This document shows, piece after piece, positions 25,581-37,290 of a stretch of DNA of 64,000 bases (positions are counted from its first letter, which is position 1; each line of letters opens with the position of its first letter). This DNA is from Setophaga petechia (lineage: Eukaryota; Chordata; Aves; Passeriformes; Parulidae). A model generated the notes under the pieces. That model saw only the letters and a list, made by a program, of their open reading frames with translations, did no database searches and was not told the DNA's origin. The position numbers and the translations under genes were made by a program. The stretch lies in contig JANCRA010000005.1 of the NCBI GenBank assembly GCA_024362935.1, positions 20,410,235-20,474,234 on the forward strand, given 5' to 3'.

Positions 25581-26682
25581 TGTATTTTATCAGGGGTGGA
25601 AATATACATTGACCTCTTCACCCTGTCCCTGATTTTTTTTTCCTTTAATCAGGTTTTGCATTTGAATTGAGTAGTGCTGCACATCAGCTGATATAGCCTC
25701 ATTTAAAGACCTGAATATTCCAGACTGTAGTAAGTAATCTGTTCATTCCTTTTCAAACAAATCCTGTTAGTTCATTTCAAAATACATTCATCCTCTTAAA
25801 CTACAGTAATGTCACTCTGTTGTGAAGGCCAGTATGAACTGATACCATTTTTGGGAGGCTGGGATGTTCAACCAGCAGGAAATTAATAAAATCAAGGGGA
25901 AAAAGAAGTTGATTTTGTGCCAGTGCTTGGAATGTCACTTCTGCCAATTGACTGTCATCCACTACTAACAGATGTGCTATAAAAGCAGATGAAATTCATT
26001 GTTAGCATATTGCTTGGCAGCCAGAGCCAATTACAGAGTGGAGAATTGAACCTTTATAACACAAGAATTTGTATATGGACATTACGTGTATTTACATATA
26101 GTGATAAGTATTTTCAAACTGGTTAAAGGAAGGCCTGACTAAACTCACATTGTGTTAGTATGCATTAGCATAGCTCCTTATGTCACACATAATACAGAAT
26201 ATTTTCACTATTATATTTTAGTCTGCTGCTTTATTTTTGCTGATCATATTTCTTACTCTTTATAAAAGTTTTTCAAGACAGAATACACTTTGATGCTTCA
26301 CAACAAAAGTGTATAATGATTTCCAGAAAGAGAAAAACCTTTTTTTTTAACAGAATGTGAGCTAAAAAAGCAGGGGTTGGTTTAGTTACATCACATTGAC
26401 ATATCTGCATTTAAAATAAGTTCTAATTCATACAGTGGTATCTTAATTTATTTTACTGTAAGCCTTGAAATAAATGTTTCAAAACTAATTTATATGCTAC
26501 ATATATGCATATGTGTACACAAACACGTTTCATTTAAAATTAATTTTGATTTTTCAATATTTGAAAGCATTACATGTGGGCTTACTAAGGGCAGTAGCTA
26601 TTAGAACATTTTCTCTTCACTCAGATGTTGAAAAAATTCACATAGATGCAGTATGTAGAAATACCCTCACTTTCTATCAATC

Positions 26683-26698
26683 AAATAAATAAATAAAT
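26683..26698. repeat. (AAAT)4 microsatellite
   Basis: Four perfect AAAT units are visible. The tract immediately precedes the 14-bp direct repeat beginning at 26701. Confidence 0.9.
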
Positions 26699-26700
26699 AT

Positions 26701-26734
26701 TTCTATACAAATTTAATTAATTCTATACAAATTT
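26701..26734. repeat. 14-bp direct repeat, period 20
   Basis: TTCTATACAAATTT occurs at 26701-26714 and again, exactly, at 26721-26734, separated by AATTAA. It looks like a small local duplication in AT-rich DNA. Confidence 0.9.
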
Positions 26735-29435
26735 GCTTCATGTTTACAAATATGTAGCAATAACTCCTTCCTTTCATTTGAGAAGTTCTTCCTTCCCAAA
26801 TTATGCTACATTAAACACACTTCATTGCTACGAGAGAAAATTCAGTTTTACAATGTAACATGGGCTAAATCTTGAAATATTTTTACACCAAAAGTCTCAC
26901 TGACATACACTGGACTTTCACCTGAAGTAAAAAAACCAACAAAACTCCAAAACCCACCCTTTCTAGATTTTTTTACTTCTTTGGTTCTGGAACAACTCAA
27001 ACAACCCAAGGTACTTAATCTATCTTTAAAGTTTTGCTCTGTTCTTTTCTCAAATGTTGAATAACTGTTTCTTTTCTGTAAAATATATAGCCAAGATGAA
27101 GAACAGAAGGTCTGCTTTGGCTGTTTTGTTGCATTCCTGTCATGCAAGACATTCATGTGTCTGATTTACCTAGGCCGTGAAGCAAAGCCGGTGCTGCTGC
27201 AGAACGCTCTTGTTACAAACAGGTCTAAGATACTCTAAGCTATTGCTAAAACTCACTCATCAGGTCTGATCATTTCACTTTCCAAGCACTGCCAAATCCT
27301 CGTCCACAGCTTCAACAAATAGAGTTTTCCCCATTCTGTGTGTTCAGAAAGCTGCAGCAATGGTCAGCCTCCCAGCCTGCAGCTTTCAGATATTTGCTGT
27401 CTATTCTCATGCCTGGGGTCCTAGACCCCCTTAAATTGGTAGTCTTTCACTGAAGACTGTGATTGGCTGGATTCTGGTCTCCATAATATAATTGAGTAAT
27501 TTTCAAGGAAGCACATTTATACACTCTCATGCTAAAGAGGTAAAGCTTATTATCGGTTTTCAATTAATGAAACATATTTGTTGAATATTTGCTCAATATT
27601 TGCACTGTTTGCTCAATAAATGAGAACTTCACTGCAAATTGTTAAAATAATACAAAAGTAGAAGGAAAATATTTATTAGATAGTCTCTGCCTGTAGACAG
27701 ACCAATTTTCAACAAGAACTAATTTTTAAACAAAGATTTCTATTTGTTATTAACTCTAAAACTGGGCATGGAGTGGTAAAAGTGGCAAGGAATGACATGA
27801 ACAAAAAAGGCCTTTATATTCACAGCAAAAATTTTGGACAGTTTTCAGTTTTTACTTCAAATCTCCTATGTTCATAAGTTTGTTTGGGTTTTTTTTTTTT
27901 GCAAATAATGAAAACTCAGTTTTCCAAAGGTAAGACAGAAATTTAAGAAAAAATCCCACCAAACCAGCCAACCAGTTAATGAGAGTAATCTGTCATTGAA
28001 AAACAGCTTTGATAGCAAATATTTGACCAGCCTGAACAAGGACCCTGTTTTTCTAGGGAAACTATTTCAATTTTCAACACATATTGCTACTCCCTTCCAC
28101 ATTGCCCAGTGATGTACACACAGGAATCACAGATTCCCACTCAGTTATGGGAGCCTGGCTGTACCACTCCCCAAGGTGTAGAGACCCTGGGGCTCTGAGT
28201 AACTAGATTGAACGTTTTGAACATTGAATAATTCCATTGAAATTGTTGCTATTTGGTTTTTCATTTCCAGGACAGAAGAATTGCAATTTTGCTCCCTAAC
28301 CTAAGTATTGTAGCAGTAAAATAATAAATTCCACAAAATACTCCAGAAAGAGCTGTTTCACTAAACAGAGCACTGCAAGATTATTTCATCTAGGATACCA
28401 TCATTCTTTTATTGTTTGGGACACCTGTGTTTATCTCTTGAAAAATATCACTCATCTTTCTTCCCCGCTATCTTTGCAAAGTGCCCCCTCCCAGGGAAAA
28501 ATACAATTTCACAAGTGCTCACTGACTTAGCAAGACATATTGTGGGTTAAAAGGGAACTGGATGTGCAACTAATGGTCTGTTCTAGGCATTTTGTGCTGT
28601 TTTGCATGACAAGTACTGGGAAGATCAGTTGATGCTGTAAAGCCTGGATGTAGTAGGCAGAATTGTGTGTGTTCATGCCATAAATTGGATACCAAGTGGA
28701 AGCAAATGAAAACCAAGGAAAATGGGTGGATATAGAAAACTAAAGCAAACAGATGACTCACTTAGAATTATTACTGTTGGTGGTTTATTTTCTGCTTCCT
28801 TCTTCATTCATGTTGACTTTTAGGGTGTAAATGGGAATAATATTGGTCCAATTTAGGAAGGTTTTATTTAGCTTGTTTTTTGGCTTCTCTGTGTGTGGAA
28901 ATGAACAAGAGTGCGAATTGCTGCAGTTCTTTTTTATTTTGGAAAACAAAATCCAAACAATTCTTGGAAACTGGGGAGTGAATGGGAGGTATTCCATATA
29001 TTCCATTAATCAGATTGCCAGCAGTAGCTTCTGCTTTGAAAAGGCTGGTTAAAGAACAAGATGAAATCTTACAACCAAGCCAATTCTAATTCCTACTTTT
29101 GTTCCTAAGTGACAAAGGAAAATGAACCCTGTTCAGAAATATTATTTAAAAGTCTATTTTCTTATTAAATTACAAGCAAGTTTTCAAAGTGAAAGGTGAA
29201 TGGACTCAGCTGATAGGAAGGCCTAGTGAGTACCTTGGGAAGGAAGGGTTTTCAAGAGCATCATAATGCCTGAAGCCATAATTCCTGAATGCAGGAAACT
29301 GGATTTGTTGACTAAAATGTTCAAAATGGTTCTCACAAAGACTTAGACTCTTAGGGACTTAAGTCAAATTATCCCACTTCTTGGGAAAAAGTAAATTTGA
29401 TGTTATTAATCAAGCGGTAAGTTGCACAATAGATG

Positions 29436-29478
29436 CACATATATATATTAAAAAAAAAAAAATATATATATATATGTG
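29436..29478. repeat. AT-rich palindrome split by a poly-A run
   Basis: CACATATATATATT (29436-29449) is followed by 13 A (29450-29462) and then an AT run ending ATGTG by 29478. The flanks are inverted copies of each other apart from the length of the AT run. Such sequences extrude cruciforms and vary in length. Confidence 0.85.
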
Positions 29479-30120
29479 TGTTTTCTAAGTGTTGTTGGAA
29501 AAGCAATCATTTGTGTGGGCTTTTTCCACTGGGAAGTCATGCATAGCACACAGAAAAGGAGAGGGGTTGTATAAAATCCACAGACTCCAATTTTTATAAC
29601 GTGCTGCTTATGGCATAGAGGAAATCACTTATTTGTGTTAGTAACTAAAATAAAATTTGTCTACAAATTAACATATATTTAGGTAGGCTTTTGTGGTTAG
29701 CAATGCTGGTATTCAAAGCACATAGGATAAAAGTATGCATGCTCAATTACTTAAGAACTAACTTTGCTTTGAATAAAATTTTCCAAACACATTAGCTAGA
29801 AATTTTATAATTTACTTCTGTGTCACAAAGTTTTGTAATGAAAAGGAAGGGAGGAATAAAAAAAGCACATAAAAGAATGAGTCAAAATCTGATCTTGTCC
29901 TGGAAAATATCTAGAGTGTTATAATTGGTTCTAGCATAAATTGAGATTAGAATCTCTTCCAGATTGTGCAAGAAATTGGCCCAGGAGATGAGAAATAGGA
30001 TTCCAACTCATTCCATGGCCATATGACAACTCTGTTAAACTGCACAAGAAGCTTGCTAAGCATTAGGCAATGCACAGCCATACAAAAATTTTTAGCATAG
30101 CTGATCTTTGATGAGGGAGA

Positions 30121-30168
30121 TTGAATTCAATTAAATATGTTTATTTCTTTTTGAATTCAATTAAATAT
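30121..30168. repeat. 18-bp exact direct repeat, period 30
   Basis: TTGAATTCAATTAAATAT is found at 30121-30138 and 30151-30168. Each copy contains the palindrome TTGAATTCAA. The 12-base spacer is T-rich. Confidence 0.9.
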
Positions 30169-32133
30169 CTGGGTGGAAGGGAACAGGCACAATCTCTTTT
30201 CCAAACAGCTCTGAGTTGCTGAATAATGTTGATGAGCTGCAAGGAAACTGAGCTGGAAGGACAGATTTATGCATTCTTTTTATAGAATGTGAAGAGTAAC
30301 CAAGTTAGTACTTTAATTTCATATTATCTTAAGTCAATGGGTTAATTCTTTTGAGACACACATTGGCACTGAAAAATACACAGTGCCTGTCTGAGCTGGG
30401 TAGTAGAAGGAACGAGACATTAACATGTAAATAGATTTATCTGAGCACTAAAATGGATATGCTAAATAAATAGCTATGTCAGAGAAACTGATTGTAACAA
30501 GTGGACTCAGAAGACAAAGGATCACCTGGTGAAGATGTTGAGAGTCAGCTTTCCAACACAATTAGAGATTATGGGAGGTAAATGGTGGGACATCAGTAAT
30601 TTATATAAGAGAGAAGAACAGCAATAATTGTAGATGTCAAAAAAGTCTCTAGTTAGGCAAGAAAGGCACACGCAGAAAGAGCTCAAACTAAAAATGTCCT
30701 CAAGAGTGGCAACAAAATGGGAATGTGGAAATTTAAATTATGCTTTCAGTTATTTCATCACAGAAGTCTGCACGCTGGCTGCACCAGCTGAATTTTCTGG
30801 CATCTGCACAAATATTGCTGCTATCACGTCCTTGAGGAAGGAAGTGGAAAGAAGAGCTTGTAAAGAGACAGATATCTGAAAAACCCATGCTTGCTGGTAT
30901 CCTGAGGAAAGGAGAGTGTGTACAGCCTGTAACCATGGGTCAGTGACCCTCAGTGGTTCCCTTTCTACAAAGCAGTAGCAGATAGAGCTGCAGGAAGCTT
31001 GACAGGGCAGTGGAGTCCTCTGAGACCAATGGAAGCACGCAGATTTCTGCCGTGCCAAGAGCCAGCTGTGACAGCCCAGGGCACCTCTGCCAGCAGCTGC
31101 TTCACCATGGTGAGGGACAAAGGCACTGCTACCTTTGCAGTTGAGCACTTTCCCATCAGAGAAAAGCCATTTAGAGGTTTTATATCAAGCAGATTAAAAC
31201 AAAGGCACGCTAAAATAAAAGTCTTTATTTCCTATGGCATATTTTTTCCCTTTAAGAAATATATATCAGATACCTAAGTGGCATGGACCTATGAATATTA
31301 ATAGTATAAGAAACAAGGTAAAGAAAGTAAATCTGAGGAGCTTCAGAGCTAGGCTTACAGTAGAAATAAAGGGAAGGCAGCATGTCCAATGAAGAAAGAT
31401 GAGGCAGTTATTCCAGAAATGGAAAATTGCCAAGGTGAGATTTGCCACAACAGGCATTGGAAGTCTTCAAATGAAAAGGCCTGGGAAGCATTGCAATTAC
31501 CCTGCCTTGGTTCATCTCCCATGCTGCACATTTTAGAAAGCTAAATGCCTATCACGTGTTTCTTGAATAGCACTCCTCATCACAGAGTTCCAGACTTGTT
31601 TCTAACAAGAAAACTCAGAAATAGACTCATATGCCTATTAAATCATCAATTCTGGTTGATTTAAAAAAATTTTAAAAAAGCAAAAAAAAAACTTATCAGA
31701 AAACTACATTCATGACATCAAATGGGTTTATTTTAGTTCATAAAATACTGCATAAGCTCTTAGAAATCAAAATATAAAGTCCTTGGAAATAAACCTAATT
31801 TCAGTTTTGTGAAGGTCAATATTTTATGAACTATATTTTTAAATATGTTTGGGGCATTTAAGTTTTCTCCTTCATGTTTTTTGTATTTAATTTTAAATAA
31901 CATACTGATAGTAAAGTTAATAGTTAAGGACTTATCCATTAATGTTAGAAGCATAATGCTACTGGGCCAAAACAATTCCACAGATTACAATCGTTGTGGT
32001 AGACTGTAATTAGAACATATTATCAAGAGAGCTCCCAGGAAATTGCTCAGAAAATAGAAGAGTGATTTTCTTTTAGTTTTTGACTTATCATAGAGTATTC
32101 AATTATATTTTATAGTTAGACACTTAGACTAGG

Positions 32134-32183
32134 CTTTAGTCTTCATTTTGGAAGACTAAAGACTAAGCTTTAGTCTTCCAAAA
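32134..32183. repeat. Three-arm inverted repeat (two alternative hairpins)
   Basis: CTTTAGTCTTC (32134-32144) is inverted at 32151-32161 and repeated in the first orientation at 32168-32178. The second hairpin is longer: a 16-bp arm at 32146-32161 and its exact complement at 32168-32183 around a 6-base loop. A shorter inner fold, AAGACTAA (32159-32166) with TTAGTCTT (32170-32177), also exists. Confidence 0.92.
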
Positions 32184-35100
32184 CGATCTTTGTCCTTTGA
32201 AAGGTGTTATTTTGCCTATGGAAGATGATCTGAATGCTTCTGTAAGGAATGAGAAGATGAATTAACACATTTTGATAATTTGTTATATGACATAATGATT
32301 TAAATGTTTTCTTTCTTGAACAATGAAGAAAATAAGCTCTTATTTACTCTAGTGATGATTAATAGAAGACTTCAAAAAATATTTCTCATAGATGAGTAAT
32401 GAAGATGAAACAGTTCACAAAACGATTTAGGAGGTGAGTGTGATAGGGTAGCAGGACTGCCCTATGAGGTCTATCTGTTTCCCTAGAAATCACATCCAAA
32501 GGGAGGACTAGCCCAGACTATATTTTGAAACAGTCATAGACATTCTTTCAGATTGCCACCTTCAGACAGTCCCTTACTAAACTAACCTAAGAACTGATTC
32601 TTTGTGCTGCATCATTTACCTACTGATCCATAGGAGAAATTGAAGGCCCTAGATATTTCAGAATTAGTCATCTTCCATTATTAAATCTTTCTGATATTCT
32701 TTGATGTCTTCTTGGATTTGGCTCTCCTAAATAATGGTGACTTTCCTCATAGTCCTCTTTACCAGATCATGAATCCACACAAAATACTGGTTGTAATATA
32801 GTTGTCTGGAATATACATTCAATCTGCTTATTATGTCACTAAAAGATTCATAAATGGAGAAGAAATCAGTTCCTGACATGTATTTGGGTCAATAGACTAC
32901 TGTTTTTGTGCAATGAGCTAACTTCTACATAACTTTTGCTTTTATAGCTGGATGGAAAAAGAAGAACTGATGGAATTTATGGCAGGAAGAATGCTAACCA
33001 GGCATTCATTTTGTTACAGATGTCAAACTCAGAGGTGTTTCTAGGTTATTTTCAGTTTAAAGGCTGCAGTGATTGATTTAAAGTACTGCTATACTTACAA
33101 CTAAAAGCTATTTGACTATGATCTGCTTCAAAGAAAAATGCCATTGTTTGGCTTTCCATTTACGAAAAGATTTAATTATGCTTCAAGGTTCAGACTTTTT
33201 TAGATGCAGAAAACATTTCCTGTGTTCCTCTATTCCTGGATTTCTGATTGTGCTGCAGCTGTTAGGCAGCTTGCATATCCAGTACAGCTGAACGTGGAGG
33301 GATGGTCTGTATCATCAGTACTGGCAAGGGGCAAACTTTCTCAATGGGTCAGCCTGGCTTTCAGTCCATGGTCCTCCAATGGCTGGGACACATGACTGCT
33401 CCTGCTCTAGGGATCCTAAAGAATCCTGGAACATCTTGCGTAGCTGCTTTGAGATGGCTTTGTGGACACTGCTAAGAAAACTCTCAGGATGCCTTCAGCA
33501 CTGTCATTCAGAGGCTTGGCTGAACATAACCACTGAATTTGAGACCTCTCAGGTGATTGGCTGAGGTACTGCCTCCTTACTCAGCAGCATTCCAAACCCG
33601 TGGGATTGATGGATGCTTGGCTGTATCTGCTGCATGCCACTGGGTAAGAAGCATAGGCATAAGGTAATGGTACACCTTTCAAGCAAAGAAAACAACATTA
33701 TCTCCAGATCAGTAGTCATCAGTCCTGCTATACATAGTCACTTAAGAACTGCCAAGAACAGAGAACAATCTTTTCCCCCAATTTGTATTACTCACTGTCT
33801 ACTTTGTGAAGCAGTTGATACAGGAAAATAAAACTTGATTATTTAAATGCACTGATAACCATCTTTTTGCTTTGTAGCATGACATAAAATATGGCAAGGA
33901 GATCTGTTGATTCTTGCAGGAATCAGAAGTAATTTTAGAAAATAGTCAGAATTAAATTTTCACAGTTCCCGAGGCACACACAGTACCAGTGCTTGCATGG
34001 CTTGCTTCATGTCACACCCTAGAGCTGCACTGAGACATTTACTTTAAATGTCAATGAGGTTCAGAAAGCAATGTAAGTTGATTGCTGAAAATAAGCTAAA
34101 CTTTCTTTATTCTTGTGGTTTGGAGTTCTAGAAACAAAATCAAAAATGTTTTATGTTGTAACTGGTTGAGCAAGCTAGAGATTGATGTGGTTTTGTGGTT
34201 TCCTTAGTTGTACAAGGAACTAAACAAAATACCCACTGGTCTTCTTGCCGTGCCATTCTCTGTATTTCTGCACATTACAATATGAGAAAGGAACCTCTAA
34301 AACACTCTGAGTTACTTTTTGCTTGTTTGTCTCTAATTTCATTGTATTTTACTTCTTTTTTACAGTGGGCTTCAAGCTGTATGGATAGTTCAAATGTCAT
34401 TATTGAGTCATAATCAAACATGAATCATAGAACTATAAGGCGTTAAACATTAATCTCAGAGCCCAGTTTAATAAGATAAAAGCATTAGCTCTCAAACCCT
34501 TACCTCTTAACCTTATGGTATCTTGGTTTGAATTTAATGGCACCTTCCTCATGCAAGTAGAACATCTGAAATAGAAGAAAGAAAACAAAATTAAATTTTG
34601 CTCCTGCAAATAATTTTGGTATTTCCAGTCACAAGTATTAAAATAACCAAGTAAATTGTAGGTGAATTGAAAATTGTTTAATGTTCAAAAGACTCTTGTT
34701 TAATGAGAGGTTAGTCTTGGAAAGCATTGCTAAAGTCTTGCCCTGCCTAATTCTTCCCCAGGCCTTTGCTATTAGTGATGGGATAATAGGCTAATGTGAA
34801 CCATTGATCTGAACTAATGAGAACTTTAATGTTAAGCTGAAAGAAACAAAAGAATCAAGAAGGGGAGTGTGAAGAAAATGCAACTCAAACATATCTCCTG
34901 ACTTTGGAAACAAAATCTGAGATATTTCAGAAAGAAAGAAAAATATGTGAATCAGTCCATTACTGAAAGGACTTCTGAGAAGGTTTTAGATAGAAGGTAA
35001 AAAAAGAAGGAAAGATATCATCTCTATGAAGAGCCTGGATTAGACATAATAAAATCTTCTAAGATTATGTGTTTAGTTTAGGATGACACTACTACTTTTC

Positions 35101-37227
35101 TTAAGGGTCAGAATTTCATATTAGATACATATAAAATTTCTTACAATGCCAAGTTACGCTGAAATAAAGAACCACCAATCAAAATGCTTGCTATGCCACC
35201 TATGGACATTTGTTGGGGCTAGAAGAGCATCTCCTATTCATGGAAAAGATCTTGTTTTTAACGTTCTTGTTTAACATTTTTTAATTACTGTATCAGGTAT
35301 TCCTTTCCAGATACCAGCAGGATGACCTGATCTTAGTTCAATTTAAGTTTTGTAGCAGAAATGTTCTCTCCTATCCCAGTACTGTTTCCTACGCGATCAG
35401 CATTCACACCTGCCCCTTCTCATTGCCCACACAGTCCTGCCTGATGATTTGACTTTTTCACTATTTCTTGGTCCTCTCTGCCACCAAAAGTAGGTGCTAG
35501 AAAGGTATTGTTGCTTACTGATATGACATTGACCACAAATGTGCCTGGGTTGGAGTGCCTTTATTGGGAGCCCATCAGCATTGCTCCTGCAATGAGGTCC
35601 TGTGGCTCAGGAGAGGCCTCTTCCTGGACAAAGATGAAACCTGCCATCCTTCCCTAAAATAGCATCTTTTTGAATGATGAAGGTTTGGTGAGTTGGCACC
35701 ACTCTCATGATTAACTGAAATGACACTTACATGAAAAAAAATAACACCTGCACCCCAAATATTGTAGTCAGTGCATAATAGCTGAGGCAGAGCACTGGTG
35801 CACACTTCTGAAGCACAGATAATTTGCACCTCGTCGGTCTGGACTAGAAGCTGCACAAAACAGGTCAGACAGCACTGACTCTTCTGCACAGACCCCAGCT
35901 GTGGTCAGCTGTCCTGGCTTTTTTGACTGTATACAACACAAACTATGGTTTCAAGGCTTGGGGTTTTTCTTTTGCTCCTCAGGAGGTTTCTCACTCCCTT
36001 TCAAAGAAAGAAACAAACAACAGCATTTATGCAGCTAAAATTTTCTTCATTGCTGTACAAAAATTATTTTTCTTCCTCATGCTGAATTCCTGGCACTGTA
36101 ACAACATCTCCCTCTAACCTGAGTTAATTTATATTTAAAGTTTTGGGTTGGCTTTTCAACCTTCTAAAATATTCATTAACGGCTTTATTTAGTTTTTCAA
36201 ATTATGTTAATAAACCAGGAGAGTTTATTTGTATTTGTTTGCATAAAATCTTTAGTAAACAAACTACAAATTAAATTCGATTCATAAATAAATGGCATTT
36301 TTTCTGAAGTTAATCTGACTTCATAAGTTTGTCACTGAGCAAAATTTGACTAACTCAAACAGTAAAAATTTTCTACTAATCTTTTTTTACATATATATAA
36401 CTTTAAAGCTAGCTCCTTTGCAACTTAATAAAGTTAATAAACTTTTATTTGTAAAATTAACAATATTATTTTCCACTTTAAACCCTTTCATTTGCTTTCC
36501 CCCACTGTGAAATTGTACAAAATCTTGCTTTTTTAATGTTTGCCCCTTCATCCACATAAACATTTTAAAAAAAACTTGTTTCGGCTCCACCTCTGTTTTC
36601 ACCTCCTTTCAGTAATGCCTAAGTTCTTGTAATTGTGTGTTTCCATCCTAGGGGCACCTCCATGTGCCAAGCCTGGCTCAGATATTTGTGGTTAATTGGC
36701 TGTGCAGGTGAATCCATGTGGAGTCACCCACTGTTCCAAATCAACAAGCTTTGTAGGATGGTCAAATGAATCAGTCCAAAGGGAAAATATATTTTAGAAG
36801 TGACTATTATAGGAGTATATCAGGACTGTAAAGCTGAATTATTGCTGCTTTTGAGTTACTGTGTGAACAGTGAGTTTTGTGATCTGACTCCTGGTCCTCA
36901 AGTCATAAAGCATCCTGGAGCATTTTTTGGAACAAATTTAATTTCATTCCAGGTGTGAATGTTTCAGTCAACTGTATAGCAGATGTTTCAGACTGGCCAC
37001 TATGAAACTAAACAACTGTAGCTAAAATTTCCTCTTCCACATGACCAAGAGTTTAAAAAATAAAGGTACTTTCAGCTCTGGAAGTAAGGCCAGGGGAAAA
37101 CCAAATACTGTTCTTTCAATCTTATTTGTGTAGTCCTTGTTCATGTCTTAATTAATAAAGATAAAAAAAACCCCCTCCTTTGTTTCAAGCTAAACAAAAC
37201 TGGGAAGCTCTGTCTCTGTGGTGGGTT

Positions 37228-37290
37228 TTTTTTTTGTTTGTTTGTTTTCCTTTTTTGTTGTTGGTTTTTTTTTGGGGGGGGGGGGGGGAG
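37228..37290. repeat. T-rich tract followed by a 15-G run
   Basis: A T-rich stretch with TTTG units leads into an uninterrupted run of 15 G at 37274-37288. This is the longest G run in the window. It could form a G-quadruplex and is prone to polymerase slippage, so its exact length may be unreliable. Confidence 0.9.

Larger units (their letters stand above)
25600..37200. other. Non-coding stretch between the first CR1 fragment and the poly-G tract
   Basis: AT-rich, with no coding exon I can recognise. It contains (AAAT)4 at 26683-26698, a 14-bp direct repeat at 26701-26734, an AT/poly-A palindrome at 29436-29478, an 18-bp exact direct repeat at 30121-30168 and a three-arm inverted repeat at 32134-32183. 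The somewhat GC-richer parts at about 30.76-31.14 kb and 33.2-33.8 kb have frames open on both strands but no recognisable product. Confidence 0.55.

Noticed and set aside
30750..31148. Minus-strand frame of 132 codons in a GC-richer patch
   Set aside because: Composition explains it; overlapping plus-strand frames are equally open and none is recognisable.
34420..34445. AATCATAGAACTATAAGG resembling a reversed CR1 tail
   Set aside because: No CR1 sequence follows it on the expected side.
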